Shown: in pieces, positions 36,200 to 49,205 of the stretch
How the letters are laid out: each line of letters begins with the position of its first letter
Position numbering within the stretch: position 1 is the first letter of the stretch
Assembly (NCBI GenBank): GCA_963383645.1
Contig: OY726576.1
Coordinates: 8,732,102-8,796,101 of the forward strand
From: Muscardinus avellanarius
Taxonomy: Eukaryota > Chordata > Mammalia > Rodentia > Gliridae
Reading direction: 5' to 3'
Length of the DNA stretch: 64,000 nt
Notes under the pieces: generated by a model
The model's database searches: none
Told to the model about the DNA's origin: nothing
The model's input: the letters and a program-made list of their open reading frames with translations, nothing else
Program-made: the position numbers and the translations under genes

Positions 36200-37344
36200 C
36201 TTTAAGGATTTGACCACTTTAAACAATTGAAAAGCATGCCTGTCTCCTAATGGAAGTAACCCCAGCTCTGGAACTCAATGAGTCATGGGATAGGGTGGAA
36301 TTACTGTTGATTAGATCTGTGTTTTCTCTGTCTCATCTAATAAATACTTGAAAACCATCACGCTAGTTTCCACTTCAAATTCAAGAGCTGGTTCTAGAAA
36401 GTGAGACACAAGTACAAGTCTAATTGCCAGATGCATTTAGAGTGTCAAAGCAATTGACTCACCATTTTCCAAGAAATAGGTATTTTCATGAGCATCTTGA
36501 TCTCATTTGGGACTTCAAGGGACATTACCCTAGTCTTCTCGGTATCCAATCAAAAAACAACATACCATTTTCCTACCTATCTTTTGCAAATTTCAGATTC
36601 TCATGTTCATACCATACTTTTTTCTTGACCTATAGCTAATCTCCAAGCTTAGAAATAATCCCTCTTGAAATACACATTATTTTCTTAAACACTGGGACTT
36701 AGTTCATGGATGTTCTACTTCTCTTTAGTTCTGGAGATCAGTAGACTTATTTACCTAGGCTGACATGTATAGAGAGGAGCTCTTCCAACAGTCACCAAAT
36801 ATGGGCTAAGGACTGGTCCATGTTCTTAGCTACTAAGTGTCAAAGTTTCATTAACTTTGACAGAGAAAAAGGCAGCCCAGGCCGTCTTCTCTTTTTGGTA
36901 ATTTACTATATAACCAAGGTTGTGGGGTAGCAAATCTTAGCATCAAAACTATTATAAAAGAGCTGAAGCTTTCCACAGGAAGCTTTTCTCACTTCTGCTT
37001 GGTGACTGGTGTAGTAAAGCCTCTGTTTCCTTAAGGAGGTCTGATCTGCATCTTGCCGGCAAATAGTGGGGCTTCTAATAAGGAAGGCCCAGGCATAGGA
37101 AAGAGTGCTAAATAATGTTCCTACAGAAGCAGTTCTCATAATACAGTGTACAAAGGAAAGAAGCATATTTAAAATGCATTTCCCAGACTTTGCTGAAGAA
37201 GTCTCAGCTAGACACAGGAATATGCATTTCTGGGAGAAATCTGGCTCTTGGCCCAACAATCATATATTGAAACACCTGTCACAAAGGAAACCAAAATGCT
37301 TGTGCTCAGAAAGTCTCATAATTGCTCTTAAAAGTCAGTAACTG

Positions 37345-37521
37345 TAGCTTGTAATTCCAGTACTTGGGAGGCTGAGATCGGAGGAGCGCAGGTTCGCAGC
37401 CAGCCTCAGCAACTTAGTGAGGCCTTCAGCAATTTAGTGGGATTCTATTTTAAAAGAAAAAATTTAAAAAATAGGGCTGAGGGTGGAGCTGAGATGTAGA
37501 ATGCCCCTGAATTCAATCCCC

Positions 37522-37569
<48 letters not shown>
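37345..37569 (+). mobile_element. 5'-truncated B1-dID SINE with (CA)n tail
   Basis: It starts at 'agcttgtaattccagtactt', lacking the first bases of the head. It ends 'atccccagtaacacac', with (CA)n to 37569. 'cagtaactg' occurs just before and just after, a probable target duplication. Confidence 0.92.
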
Positions 37570-37570
<1 letters not shown>

Positions 37571-37869
37571 AGTAACTGGGACCGTTAATATAATGTGTGG
37601 AAAGAAAAACTAGCATGGGAAATCTCAGATACAACTGAGTAGTTGAAGAGCCAGGTGAAGTGCCTGAATTCTCAGGTTGGACCCAATTTTGTTCAAACCT
37701 TGGATCCTTCATTTAAAAACCAGGTTATTTAGTCAAGTGGTACTTTCATTAAGCACACATGATCTCATCTGTCCAATGGTTGCTTGACTGCAAAAATGCT
37801 CACAATGATTTCCTTCTCTATAGCTACACTGATTTACAATATGACTTTTGTCATCTGTCAAGAGGTGAA

Positions 37870-38200
37870 GTCCTCATCCCTGGAATCTAGGCCAGACTTA
37901 CAACTTGTTTTAGCCAAATGAGAAGGAGAAAATGGTGGTGTGCTAGTTCTAAGGCCTTGAGAAAACTTGCATGTCCTGGTTGGTTTCTTGGGACCGCTGC
38001 CATGTTAATAAGCTGGACTAGCCTGAAGGACAATGAAGTACCACAGAGAAAAAGCAGGTTAGCAGAGGCCCTCCTCAGTCAGCCAGCTGCCTATATGGCT
38101 TCTACCTGTCATACTGACAAGTGACAACAGACACATGGAAAATCCAGTGAGGGGCCATTTAGCCAAAGCCAGCCCAAGCGACTGACTCCCCAAACTGCAA
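37870..38200 (+). repeat. Old mammalian LTR-like or MER repeat, family uncertain
   Basis: 'ttgttttagccaaatgagaa', 'gtcagccagctgcctatatg' and 'gacaacagacacatggaaaa' resemble the family seen at 26040. The text resumes at 38674 with 'acaagctaaataaatggttg' after the SINE/L1/CA insertions. Confidence 0.5.
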
Positions 38201-38206
38201 GCTAAT

Positions 38207-38621
38207 AGCCAGGAGTGGTGGTGCATGCCTGTCACCCCAGTACTTAGGAGGTTGAGACAGGAGGATCATAGGTTCGAGAACGGCCTCAGCAAGTAGTGGG
38301 ACTCTCATCAACCTAGACCTTGTTTCAAAATAAAAATAAAAATATGTTTGTTAATGTACATCATGAACACTAGAGAATTCCTCTCTTCCCCCTCCCATCC
38401 TCGCAGGTTGCCTTATTTGCTCATCTATAGTATCTCCTTCTTCATCTAGGAGGGAGGGGGAAGGACTGGGAAGGGAATTGGATGATGTGTGCACGTATTC
38501 CTCCACCATCTTGTACTCCATTAAGATGTATGACTACAATGCACCAATAAAGTTTGAAAAATTAAAAAATGTGGGTGGGTATATAATTCAAAGATAAATG
38601 TCCCTTGGTTCAATACCCAGT

Positions 38622-38673
<52 letters not shown>
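38207..38673 (+). mobile_element. SINE interrupted by an L1 3' end, with (CA)n tail
   Basis: The left half (38207-38345) is of the 'agcaagtagtgggactctca' subfamily. The right half (38571-38622) reads 'gtgggtatataattcaaaga' to 'caatacccagta', then (CA)n to 38673. 'actgcaagctaa' before and 'actacaagctaa' after are the target duplication. Confidence 0.88.
38347..38570 (+). mobile_element. L1 3'-end fragment nested in a SINE
   Basis: It includes 'ttaatgtacatcatgaacac', a polypurine tract, 'ctccaccatcttgtactcca' and 'tgactacaatgcaccaataa' with an A-rich end. It sits exactly in the A-rich linker of the SINE. Confidence 0.85.
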
Positions 38674-38675
<2 letters not shown>

Positions 38676-39160
38676 CAAGCTAAATAAATGGTTGTTGTTT
38701 ATCATTACATTTCAGCATAGTTTATTACCCAGCAAAAACTAAATGATACAAGTCAATATAGTTATAGTATTCCTTTATGTAATTGTTACAAGAATATCTG
38801 AGAGCAAAGGCTTAAATAAACATCAACATGTACTAGCTAGTATTAACCATTACTAGCATTTACCAAAATGTGTTGGCAAAAAAAAAAAAAATGAATTAGG
38901 TTAAACAAGGTGAAGAGGAGCTCAGGTACCAAGTGCGTCCAATAGTAGCAAATTCACTGCACCCTTCCACTCTCCTTCACTGGTTTTTCATTTTTCTGTT
39001 TTAAAGACAAGCACATAAGTATTTATGGATAATGAAATATTTCTATGTACCTTTCATCTTATAAATTGGCTTAGATGAGAAGTAGAAGATATTAAGAAAA
39101 TATTATAGACCAAAAATACAGAAGTTTTGTAGACATATCTAATCATTTGTTTGTTTGTTT

Positions 39161-39338
39161 GGTGGTACTGGGGTTCCTGGAAACCCTTCTACCCTTGGGC
39201 TACACTCCCAGACCTATTTTATACTTTTGTTTGGAAACAGGGTCTCTTAAGCCAGCCTGGCTGGCTTCGAACCTGTGCGATCCTCCTGTCTCCGCCTCCC
39301 AAGCGCAGGGATTACAAGCGTGCGCCACCACGCCCGGC
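39161..39338 (-). mobile_element. Young-subfamily SINE, antisense
   Basis: It runs from 'ggtggtactggggttcctgg' to 'tgcgccaccacgcccggc', close to the local consensus. 'atctaatcattt' before and 'atctaattattt' after form the target duplication with one mismatch. Confidence 0.95.
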
Positions 39339-39484
39339 AACATTATCTAATTATTTGACAATAATGATTTGCAAAGCATTTGGACAATTAAAATAGATCA
39401 AAACTTTTTTCTCTTTTTATAAAATTAGGTAATGATTTTTATGATCTTTTTTACAAAATTACATGATGTAGTAAATAGTAGAAG

Positions 39485-39695
39485 ATACGGGTGTCAGAAG
39501 TCGACAAATGGGGATTATAGCCAGCATTTACCTACTTTCTATGGCTCTGAGCAAAGGATTCCCTTTCTCTGAATTTCATATTCATGTCTAAAATGTGGAG
39601 AATATTATTTAGCTTCTAGGAATATTGCGAGGGTTTGAGAATATCTATGAAAAATGTGACACAAAAGTGGCACTAAATAAATGTTAGCTTTATTA
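39485..39695 (+). repeat. MIR-like SINE
   Basis: 'gctctgagcaaaggattccc', 'tctaaaatgtggagaatatt' and 'ggcactaaataaatgttagc' follow MIR from core to 3' end. Confidence 0.75.
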
Positions 39696-40584
39696 GTCAT
39701 AAGCAGTTCACATAAAAGACTCTAGAATTCCTATTTTATGAATTACTGTGCCAACACAGACTGAATAAAAAAGTGGGTCCCCTGTGTATTTAATGTGGGA
39801 GAAGAATGTCTGAAGTGTATGAAGATATAAAAATAAAGTGAAATATATTCTTCTTCTCTGAAATGCTTCTGAAAGCATTCTGCAAAGGAGTAGGCAAGCT
39901 ATATCTATTTCATGGTGGAGCTTAGGCTTTGTTACTTACTCCAGAGAAATTTGAAGGCTGATGCTTTCCCCAAAAGAATGCACACGAAAGCCATTAAAGT
40001 CTACCCCAAATTTAGACAGTTAGACTTGGGGATATTTAACATCTTTTATGCCTTATTATCTTGTGGGGGCTTCAAGAAATTTGAGGTTCTTTCCTGTTTA
40101 TGAATTCAATTTAGATGTGTCCGGCCATTTGGGATTCACTGGTCAGTGATTGAGATATTTTCCTGATAACTAGGAAGAAGATGATGGATGGAATGAAGCC
40201 TGGGGCATCTGAGGAAGAGGGGAAGATCTACTAATGTCACTTCTAAACTGTCTCACAGAAAAATGATGTAGCACCTTGGCCCTTTCCTGATTAAGGAGAT
40301 GGGCCTGTTAACTGAATTGAGTCCATTGGAATTGAGTTTGGCTCAAAGTTAGACAAGAGAATCGACTGACAAATGTAATGTATGATGTATGTCAACTTGC
40401 AATGTCTTCCTTAGTAACTGTTGGGATAACTATTATATCAGCACTGTCCAAAGAAGATAGAGCATTTTCTTAACACCCCAGGCGTTATCACTGCATTTGA
40501 CCCAATGAAGGGAAGCTTGTTTACTTACAGGGCATCCAATATCCTACACAGAATTATGCCAGAAGTGTATGCATTGTGAATGAG

Positions 40585-40805
40585 ATGAATTGGATTCAAT
40601 TACCAGCTCTGATGCTCCCTAACTCTGGGATATTAGTTAAAGTGCTTGTCCTCAATAATCCTTAATTTCCTCAGGTGCAGATGGGAACTTAAGTAGAATT
40701 GACTTCATTAAACAAGACAATGCATATAAAGTGTTGAACGGTATCTAGAAAAATATGAAAAATTTGTAGTCACTCTTAATGTTATTATTATTATTAGTCA
40801 TAGTA
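40585..40805 (+). repeat. MIR-like SINE
   Basis: 'gattcaattaccagctctga', 'ttaatttcctcaggtgcaga' and 'aatgcatataaagtgttgaa' follow the MIR order. It ends near (TTA)n. Confidence 0.75.
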
Positions 40806-41299
40806 CGTTTCCTGCTCATGCCTCAAGGAAATATTAAATGAGGCCAAAAACTTTACAATTCCAATCAGCCAAAAGATCATTGAGGTATCTGCTCAATGAA
40901 AAAGATACACTTGAAATGCAAGGGAACTCTGTTACATAATGCTGTGGCATATGGACACCAACCAAACTCTATTTCTAATAATTAAAGTCATCTAACATGC
41001 ATTCTCTCTTATTCACTGACCTCTGTCTTTTTGTTGTTGCTTTTTCAAATTCTAGCTTATTTCAAATAAGCAACAAAACTGAAATATCTGCTTTCAAAAT
41101 ATGTCTCTCATAACCCCATTATTATAACAATACACAGCATTTTCCCATTGGGCAATGAAATGAATTCTACTGTGTGGAATTACTCCTGTGTGAACTTAGG
41201 AAGTGACCTCTGTCCCCACCAGCAAATTGGCTGAACCATCGATTCAATAATAAAGGGAATATTAATATGCCAAGTTTAGGCCCAACTTTTCTCTCCTAT

Positions 41300-41600
41300 G
41301 CACAAGCTAGGGAATAATCAGTATACCAGAGGAACTCCAGCAGAGCCAGGGAGGTGGTTTACGGGAAGAGGTGGGGAGAAGAGGAGGAAATTAATGAAGG
41401 AATCACTTACGTTGATAATATGTACATATGTGACAGTATCAATGCCAATCTCCATATCTTGTATTGGAAAGGAGGGCGTGGGGAGGGAGCCAGGGGAAAG
41501 CCCACCAAGTGTTGTGTGCATGTGTTACTATCACTGTGAACCACATTATTAAATGAGACTATAATGCACCGATAAAAGGATACAAGAATAAAAATAAAGA
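41300..41600 (+). mobile_element. L1 3'-end fragment (variant tail)
   Basis: 'ggaaaggagggcgtggggag', 'cccaccaagtgttgtgtgca' and 'ctataatgcaccgataaaag' resemble the tail at 59820-59950 rather than the other L1 tails here. It is therefore a second 3' subfamily. Confidence 0.75.
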
Positions 41601-41719
41601 AATAAAGAAATGGCAGGCTTCCAAGAAGAACTCTTTGTGTCTTGGTGTCTGGAGTGAGATAAAGCTACAGAAATGGCTTGTTGTGAGGCTCCACTCAGAG
41701 CTTGAAGAAATGAGAATAC

Positions 41720-41885
41720 TAGCCAGGCGTGCCTGTAATCTCAGTACTTGGGAGGCTAAGACAGGAGGGTCGCAGGTTTGAGGTCAGCTTCAGCAATTTA
41801 GTGAGACATTAAAAAAAATGAATAAAAAGGTTTAGGGTGTAGCTCCGAAGTAGAATGCTCCTGATTTCAACCCCATCTCCCGAAA
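41720..41885 (+). mobile_element. B1-dID-type SINE, decayed
   Basis: 'ctagccaggcgtgcctgtaa' (short internal deletion in the head), 'ggtttgaggtcagcttcagc' and 'tagctccgaagtagaatgct' are recognisable. Confidence 0.85.
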
Positions 41886-42544
41886 AATAACAAAAAAGGA
41901 AGAAATTAAGAATATGAAAGAAATGGAAATCTTTTCAAATTAAGGGGAGACATTTCCCTGGCTTTTAGTTTCCTTCATGGAAAAGCACTCTGTCCTTCCA
42001 GCAGCAGAAGGAGTTGTTGCTATACATCTTGGGAAGGAAAGATTGCATTTTCTCCTTTCTCTATGAGAAAAGGTTTGGGAAGACGACTCTTGTTTGAGAG
42101 CTAGAAAGTTTCTCAACCACTTGGGGAATTCCTGGGGCCACCCCCTACTATTCTATAAATCTTGCAACTAGCTCTTCAAATTTCCCCCAATCGTTGTCAA
42201 AAGGATTTCTTCTTACGAGTAAAAAGAAAAGAATAAAGATATTTCAGAAGTAGGCACCTGATCAGGCCTTATACAACCCTGGGGTAAAGTGGAAAACAGC
42301 CCCTCCTTCCGTATCACAAGTGGGGACTCTAGCCCACCATCCTCCATGTACTGTGCATGCCAAACTCTTGGGTGCTGATTACTCAGGGAACTTAGGTGAC
42401 CTGCAGCTATGACTGTGAGCTGATCTTCACCAGGCTATACCCCAGTGTTTATATGAAATCATATTATTAGTGAAACAAATTTTAAGTATGTGATGCTTTG
42501 TTATTCTTTTATTTTATTTATTTATTTATTCAATTTATTTTTAT

Positions 42545-42747
42545 GTGTGTGGTACTGGGGATGGAACCCAGAGGCTTTCTACCTCCGGGCTATACTCCCA
42601 GACCCATTTAATATTTTATTTGGAAACAGGGTCTCACTAAGTTGCTGAGAGCCTCACTAAGTAGCTGAGGCTGGCTTCGAACCTGCACGATCCTCCTGTC
42701 TCAGCCTCCCAAGCGCGGGATTACAAGCGTGCGCCACCATGCCCGGC
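42545..42747 (-). mobile_element. B1-dID-type SINE, antisense
   Basis: It runs from 'tgtgtggtactggggatgga' to 'gtgcgccaccatgcccggc'. 'ctttgttatt' upstream and 'ctttcgttatt' downstream suggest the target duplication. It lies 268 nt from the exon at 43015. Confidence 0.93.
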
Positions 42748-43011
42748 TTTCGTTATTTTTTTAAAACAACTGTTAGAAATACAGAGTATAAATCATGGAA
42801 CATATCTTTTAATTTCACCACTGGTCAGTTAAAATGAAGGTACTGCTATCTAGTTAGCTAGGATTGGCTTCTAACTAGTGTTTTTGGCTATGAATGATTG
42901 AACCCCACGTCATACAAAACAGAAGCCGTAGTTTTTTTGTTAGAGAGCCGGAAGCAAAGCTCAAATGAGTCAACAAAGTTAAACACACACAGGTGCACAC
43001 AACACACATCA

Positions 43012-43266
<255 letters not shown>

Positions 43267-44165
43267 TTAAAAAAGTCACAAAAAAGTTACCATGGAGGTT
43301 AAATTTTAAGAAAATCACTGTTCCTATAAAATTCACAGTTTTGAAACTCATCGAAATACTTTGAAACAGCTTTACATGCATGCTCAGAGATATAAACATC
43401 TTGAAATTCCTATCATAAAGAACTGAACCAGAACATTGAAATACGTGTTGTCTTAGGTTCCCACGAGGAGAGCCTGAAAATCAGAGTAGTATACATGTGG
43501 TTTGCTGAGCGCTGACTCTCAGGAGAAAAGTCTAAGGGAGACAGAGATTGTGGCTAGGGTGCAGAGAGAAGGCAAGGTGTATTTGTAGTCGATATCTGGG
43601 CTCAGCCTGACCCTGTGGGAGTTCTGTAGCTGACCATACTGGTAAATGGTACTCAAAGTCACTCTTCCAGGATGAAAGGAGGCTGGACCTTTTGTGACTT
43701 CAAGTGAATCAGCCAAGAGCTTCAGAGGTTTTGTAAAACTTTTCAGGCAAGGGAACTCCCATAGTGCTGAGGCACCTATCTGGGGAAAGAGCAACTATAA
43801 TTTCCAGTCAGCCAACACTCTTAACAGCTTAAGAATGGGCTGAGCAGATCTCATAAGTGAGATCAGATTGGGCTCAACAGCATCTATCATAGTTATCTTT
43901 ACCTTTGCATCTCAAGGCACATCATCACAGTCAACCAGTTTCCAACTCTGTTCCCAACTTAATCAGCATCAAAGAATAAAACCGCTTTTTAGCATCTTTA
44001 TTTTACCAAATTTAATCTTAGTTTTTAAGCAATATTCTGTTGAGCAAGGCAATGACTTTCACATATAGGAGACAATGTAATCAAATTATTGTATAACGGA
44101 TGCTGCAGGAGAACCCGGAGTAATGTACTCAGTCATCCTACTATTTAAATAACACTGGCCCAGGT

Positions 44166-44179
44166 GTTGTCATGGCAAC
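44166..44179. promoter_or_regulatory. X-box-like motif (possible RFX site)
   Basis: gttgtcatggcaac differs from the RFX consensus GTTGCCATGGCAAC at one base. It lies in a SINE-free part of a PLCB4 intron. Binding is not shown. Confidence 0.35.
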
Positions 44180-45243
44180 CACAGTTGTAGAATAATCCCT
44201 GACAGGTTCTGTTTGACTGCAGATTTTCATCTTAGGAAAACAAAATGAATGCGCACTCTGTACTATAATTGATTTCCATGAGAATCCCAAAGGCCATGTC
44301 CGACACAGTCAGGAAACAGAGGAACCAAGTCCCAGGCTCTTGTTTTTCAGTTGGGCTGTTTAAGATATGCACATCCGGCGTGTGGGCGGGAGCAGAGACA
44401 AGTCAGTGCTGGGATCTATAACGTTTCAGATAAGGGTGTGGAGGGCATGTGGGGTCCTTCTCTGATCTCTTGTGTCTGACCTCACAAGCTACCTTTCTGC
44501 TTTATGGCAGAGAGTGAGTGAGAAGGCCGTGTAGTGTGGGAAAGTAAATCCTCGCACAGGTAAGAGCTAGGTATCCTTAGGTCTCAGTTCTCCCTGGTCT
44601 GTAAGATGAACACACAGGACTTGGGGTTCATGTGAGTTCCTTCAGGGGTTTAACAAATACCACGAGTTTGACCCAGACTCACTGGGCTTTCTTTTTCTAA
44701 AGCTTGATGAACAAGAATCTGCAAAAACATACACCCTACTCACTCTCATTTTGCATTGTTAGAGAAAGGCACAAACAATTCGTAAGGATTTGAATTTTGA
44801 TTCTTATAAGTGAATTAATTAGGAAGAAAGCCGCATTGCACAAATCAAGACACAATACATGCTCAGTTCCTTCTCTCTGCCTAGAGCTATGCAGCCGATA
44901 GGACTTTTGATGCTAGAAGAAATGCTCGAGGACGGAAGTGTCCAACTGAGAACCACCAGCCATGCGAGACTCCCGAGCACCTGAAATGTGTCTAGAGAGA
45001 CTGACAGATCCAAGGATTACTGCTTAGGCTCAAATTAAATTAAATACCTTAACTTATTATGTCAACTGCTGGTAGGGAACCCATTACTATTATTTATTTC
45101 ATATGTGGCTCCGGGCTAACACCTGCGATGGCACAAGTCCACAGGCTTCCCTGGTATGAAAGTTGGATAACTATGAAAGCAGAGCTTTGAAGACTGGCTA
45201 ACTAAAGTTTCATTACATAAAGATTTTGTATTTCACAACATAG

Positions 45244-45558
45244 CTCCTTAAAAATAACTTGTTTTCTCTCAATCCCTAATTTGGAAATTAACCAAGAGCT
45301 GAGTTTTTTCGTTTATTTATTTATTTGTTTATTTTTGTGTGTGGTACTGGAGTTCCTGGAAGCCCTTCTACCTCCGGTCTACACTCCCAGACCTATTTTT
45401 ACATTTTTATTTGGAAACAGGGTCTCCTAAGCCAGCGCGCGTGGCTGGCTTCAAACCTGCGTGATCCTCCTGTCTCTGCCTCCCAAGCACGGGGATTACA
45501 AGCGTGCGCCACCACGCCCGGCTGAGCTGAGTTTTTTTAAATCCCTTGTTCTCACCAC
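45244..45558 (+). repeat. Duplicated segment, copy 1 (split by SINE)
   Basis: 'taaaaataacttgttttctc', 'gaaattaaccaagagctgag' and, after the SINE, 'atcccttgttctcac' match 45981-46066 in order. The SINE at 45310 entered after the duplication. Confidence 0.75.
45310..45523 (-). mobile_element. Young-subfamily SINE, antisense, perfect target duplication
   Basis: It has a (TTTA)n-type tail, then 'gtggtactggagttcctgga' to 'gcgccaccacgcccggct'. The direct repeat gagctgagtttttt flanks it at 45296-45309 and 45524-45537. Confidence 0.95.
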
Positions 45559-45980
45559 CAACGGGGACGTGAAATGGTGTGGGTGCAGTCACCCCTGCGT
45601 GTCTGGGAGAAGCAGTTTAGAACTCCCCAATGCTTCCCCATCATGGACTTTTGCAACAAATGCTGTCTCCTGCCACCTACCACGCCCTCTCCCGGCAGCT
45701 CTTCCTTGGAGCCGGGTTCCAACACGCACCCCTCTCTCTCCTTTTCCATCCACTTCTCTTCCTTAGTTTCTACTGATGTGTTACTGGTCCACCAGAACGA
45801 GCACTGTAGTCTGAGGTCCTCACGTTTTTCTAGCCCCATTTCCACTGTCCTCCTCCAAGCAAACCTAGCCCAATAGGAATTCTTAGTCACGACATCTCTA
45901 GACCTATCCACAACTCCTTCTCAAAATGAATTCTTACATACTTCTCTATTTTCTTTTTATACTGCCTAAATATTCGTATC

Positions 45981-46066
45981 CATCCCCTAAAAATGACTTG
46001 TTTTCTCTCTATCTAATTAGGAAATTAACCAGGAGCTGAGATGTTTTAACCCCTTGTTCTTACTCA
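45981..46066 (+). repeat. Duplicated segment, copy 2 (uninterrupted)
   Basis: 'ctaaaaatgacttgttttct', 'gaaattaaccaggagctgag' and 'accccttgttctta' correspond to copy 1 without the SINE. Confidence 0.75.
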
Positions 46067-48082
46067 GTCCTTCCATCCTCCCCTTGACCTATCACAGATG
46101 TGCCAACACATGTTTCTGCTCAGATGTATCCATGACGGCCTGAACTCAAAGATGTCCAGGCCCAGAATCGCCTTCCTTACTGAAGCACTTCTTCCTCTGG
46201 ACTCCTCTACTTCTCTTATCTCCATCTCTGGGACCTAACCTTGAAGTCTCTGAGTGACTGCTAACCCTTAGTTCACCTGGACCCATAACCAAGCTACCAG
46301 CTCATCTCTATTCTCCTTCCTCTTCTTTCCTTTGACAACTTCCAGCTGAAGCCAGGCTCCACTTGTCATTCATCCATAAGCCATCTGTTTCCTGAGAAAA
46401 GAGGCTACAGGGTCTGTCCACTGTCCACTCTGTCCTTTTCCACTGGCTCCGGGGACACATTGATGGAGAGCTATCTCTCACCTGCAGTTACCAGTCTCTG
46501 GCTGTCCACCTGCTATAAATATAGTATGGTAATTGCTACCATAAAGGCATTTGTACCAATTCTTAGCATCTCCGTATCTCAGTAAATTCTCCTGCTGAGA
46601 CTCTATTAATCATTTTAGGATCTATCACTGGTTCTTGTTCCCCACTGCCTTCTTGGGGTGATCACGGAATCCTTTTCAGGACCAAAGAGAATGAACTACT
46701 TACCACTACCTACTACGACCCATTTCTCTGTGCCTAGTTGATGCTCATGTTCTTTTTCATTTGTTTTCTTTCTTGTTCAAATCAGATCTGTTTTAAGGCC
46801 CCGATCAACTAGGGTATTATCCTTAAGTCTTCTCTGGGGTCCTTGCTGGGAGGGCCGCCTCTCATTTCCTGTTCTGAGTTCTCAGCCCTCATGACACAGT
46901 CTGAGCTGGTTGCTGTGGGAGGACTATCCTTACCCTCCCCCCAGTCGGGTCAGGCCCAGGAAGAGATGCGAGCATTTCCGGTAGAACCCAGCACTAAGAA
47001 GTCAAGTAGGCTTGCGAGTCTCTGAATAAAATGCCAAAATGAAACAGCAGACAGACCCTCCTCTGCAGAAAAGTTGAAAGTAGAGTAGCAGCTTCTTGGC
47101 TTCTTCCAAGGCAGCCGTGCTTGGAACCAGAGGTGAAGTAGTTCTTTCTAAACACACCGTGTTCCCTTCCAGAACCAGTGACACTTTTGTTCTTTGCAAG
47201 CTGCTCACCCTGATTTTCAGGCCACTCAACGCACCATAATTACGCCTGCCTTTCAGTACTAGTGGGTGTGAGGTAAGAGCTTTGATGGAACACCCTCCTT
47301 TTCCACTGTCCACCTCGGTCTAAGTGACTAATGTTCGTAATGACTCTGGCCGGAACGGAATGTCCAAAGCCTGGATCATCACGTTGCTCCACGTTCTTTT
47401 TAGGAAAGAACAAGACAAACAGCTGCAGAGCCAGTACCGATTTGACTCCTTTTGTGCAATCTCATTTTCTAATTTGTTTCACAAAGCTTAACGTACACCT
47501 GGATTCCTGCAAAATTGCTCTGCTGTTTTGAGTTGGGAAAGCCCATCATTTTTCTACCTTAAGCAGCAGCACTGTGTGCACTTAAGTGTGTGAATAATTT
47601 GAGTTCCTCATATCAAGGACACCGAATTCGTGTATAAATGGGAACTGCATGTACTGAGTAAAAAACTATTAGTGATGGAGAGATTCTTATTAAAGTAAGA
47701 AGAGTTCAGTAAATGGTTCGTGGTCAAGGAGGACATTTAAAATGTTTAATTACCAATGTGTGATGGGCACCATGCCTATAGAACCTAGTACCTGGGCAAT
47801 TAGGATGGAAGCCAACCTGAGGTACCCAGTACATTTGGCTGGGAGACTGACCACTCCATGTGCCCACACCTTCAGGAGCTTTTGTTACCCACAGGTCACC
47901 ACATGGAAATGGCCTTTGAATGCCCATCTGATAACTACACAAGTAAATAATCATGTAGCTAAATATCTATGTATGAGGGGAGGTGACCAGGAAAGGAATT
48001 TGGAAATGTCCCATCACAATTCTTGGCTTATGAGCCTGGCTAGATACGACAGATGACAATCTGTTGAAGACAGTGGACATGA

Positions 48083-48260
48083 GTTAGCAATACTAATGTT
48101 ACTGTGTGAGAGCCTTCATTAATAAGCCCTTTTAAGCAATACTAATGTTAAATAATACTGTTAATTTTGCCATCAATACTATGAATTTAGCAATGCTAAG
48201 GCTAATTAATACTATTAATTAGCCTTTTGTTAGCAATCCTAATGTTACTGTGTGAGAGCC
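48083..48260 (+). repeat. Degenerate TTAGCAAT repeat cluster with palindrome
   Basis: A 31-bp unit (ttagcaatactaatgttact and on) occurs at 48083-48113 and again at 48230-48260 with one change. Shorter relatives lie at 48135 and 48187. Between them, 48200-48224 is a palindrome with 11-bp arms. Confidence 0.8.
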
Positions 48261-48440
48261 CATAAAAGACACTAAATTTAAACATTTTCCAAAATTCTAG
48301 CTATAGTACCCCATAAAACTCAGGTACAGGGGCACTGGAAGATGAAATACAAATGTTGACTCCCCTACTGACACAGGGAAGTTAAGCAGTTTCTCAATCC
48401 ACAAGAAAATATGCTGCTTTTGAGTTTTACAGTGCAATTA

Positions 48441-48725
<285 letters not shown>

Positions 48726-48910
48726 CTATCTTGCACATTCTTGATTCAGGTAACCCAGCCTGTCCCCCTCATCTTATCCTATTCCTCTTTGTAGACATAT
48801 ACTCTTTTAAAGGACACTACTCCTGGTAGGAGTATGTAGTTTCCTTAGGTGTAAGGCTAAGGATAAGGCCAGGAAAGAAGGTGCAACTTTTTTTTAAAGA
48901 AAGATATATA

Positions 48911-49128
48911 GTCGGGTGTGGTGGCACAGGCTTGTAATCCCAGTGCTTGGGAGGCTGAGACAGGAGGGTCGCGCAGATTCGAAGCCAGCCTCAGCTACTT
49001 AGTGAGGCTCTCAGCAACTTAGTGAGACCCTGTTTCCAAACAAAATATAAAATAGGTCTGGGAGTATAGCCCGAAGGTAGAAAAGCCCCTGGGTTCCATC
49101 CCCAGTACCACCAAAAAAAAAAAAAAAA
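48911..49128 (+). mobile_element. B1-dID-type SINE
   Basis: It runs from 'gtcgggtgtggtggcacagg' to 'catccccagtaccacc' with A16. It has the mixed markers 'cagctacttagtgaggctct' and 'ggtctgggagtatagcccga', between the older and younger subfamilies. Confidence 0.93.
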
Positions 49129-49205
49129 GACATACTTTCTCTTTCCTAGCTCCTGGAGAGGCTGCTGCTTCCATTCTAAACAGAGGAGTTTGATACAGGG
49201 AACAT

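Noticed and set aside
36906..37259. 117-codon minus-strand open frame
   Set aside because: The protein text shows no domain or family I recognise and lies in intronic sequence. It is treated as chance.
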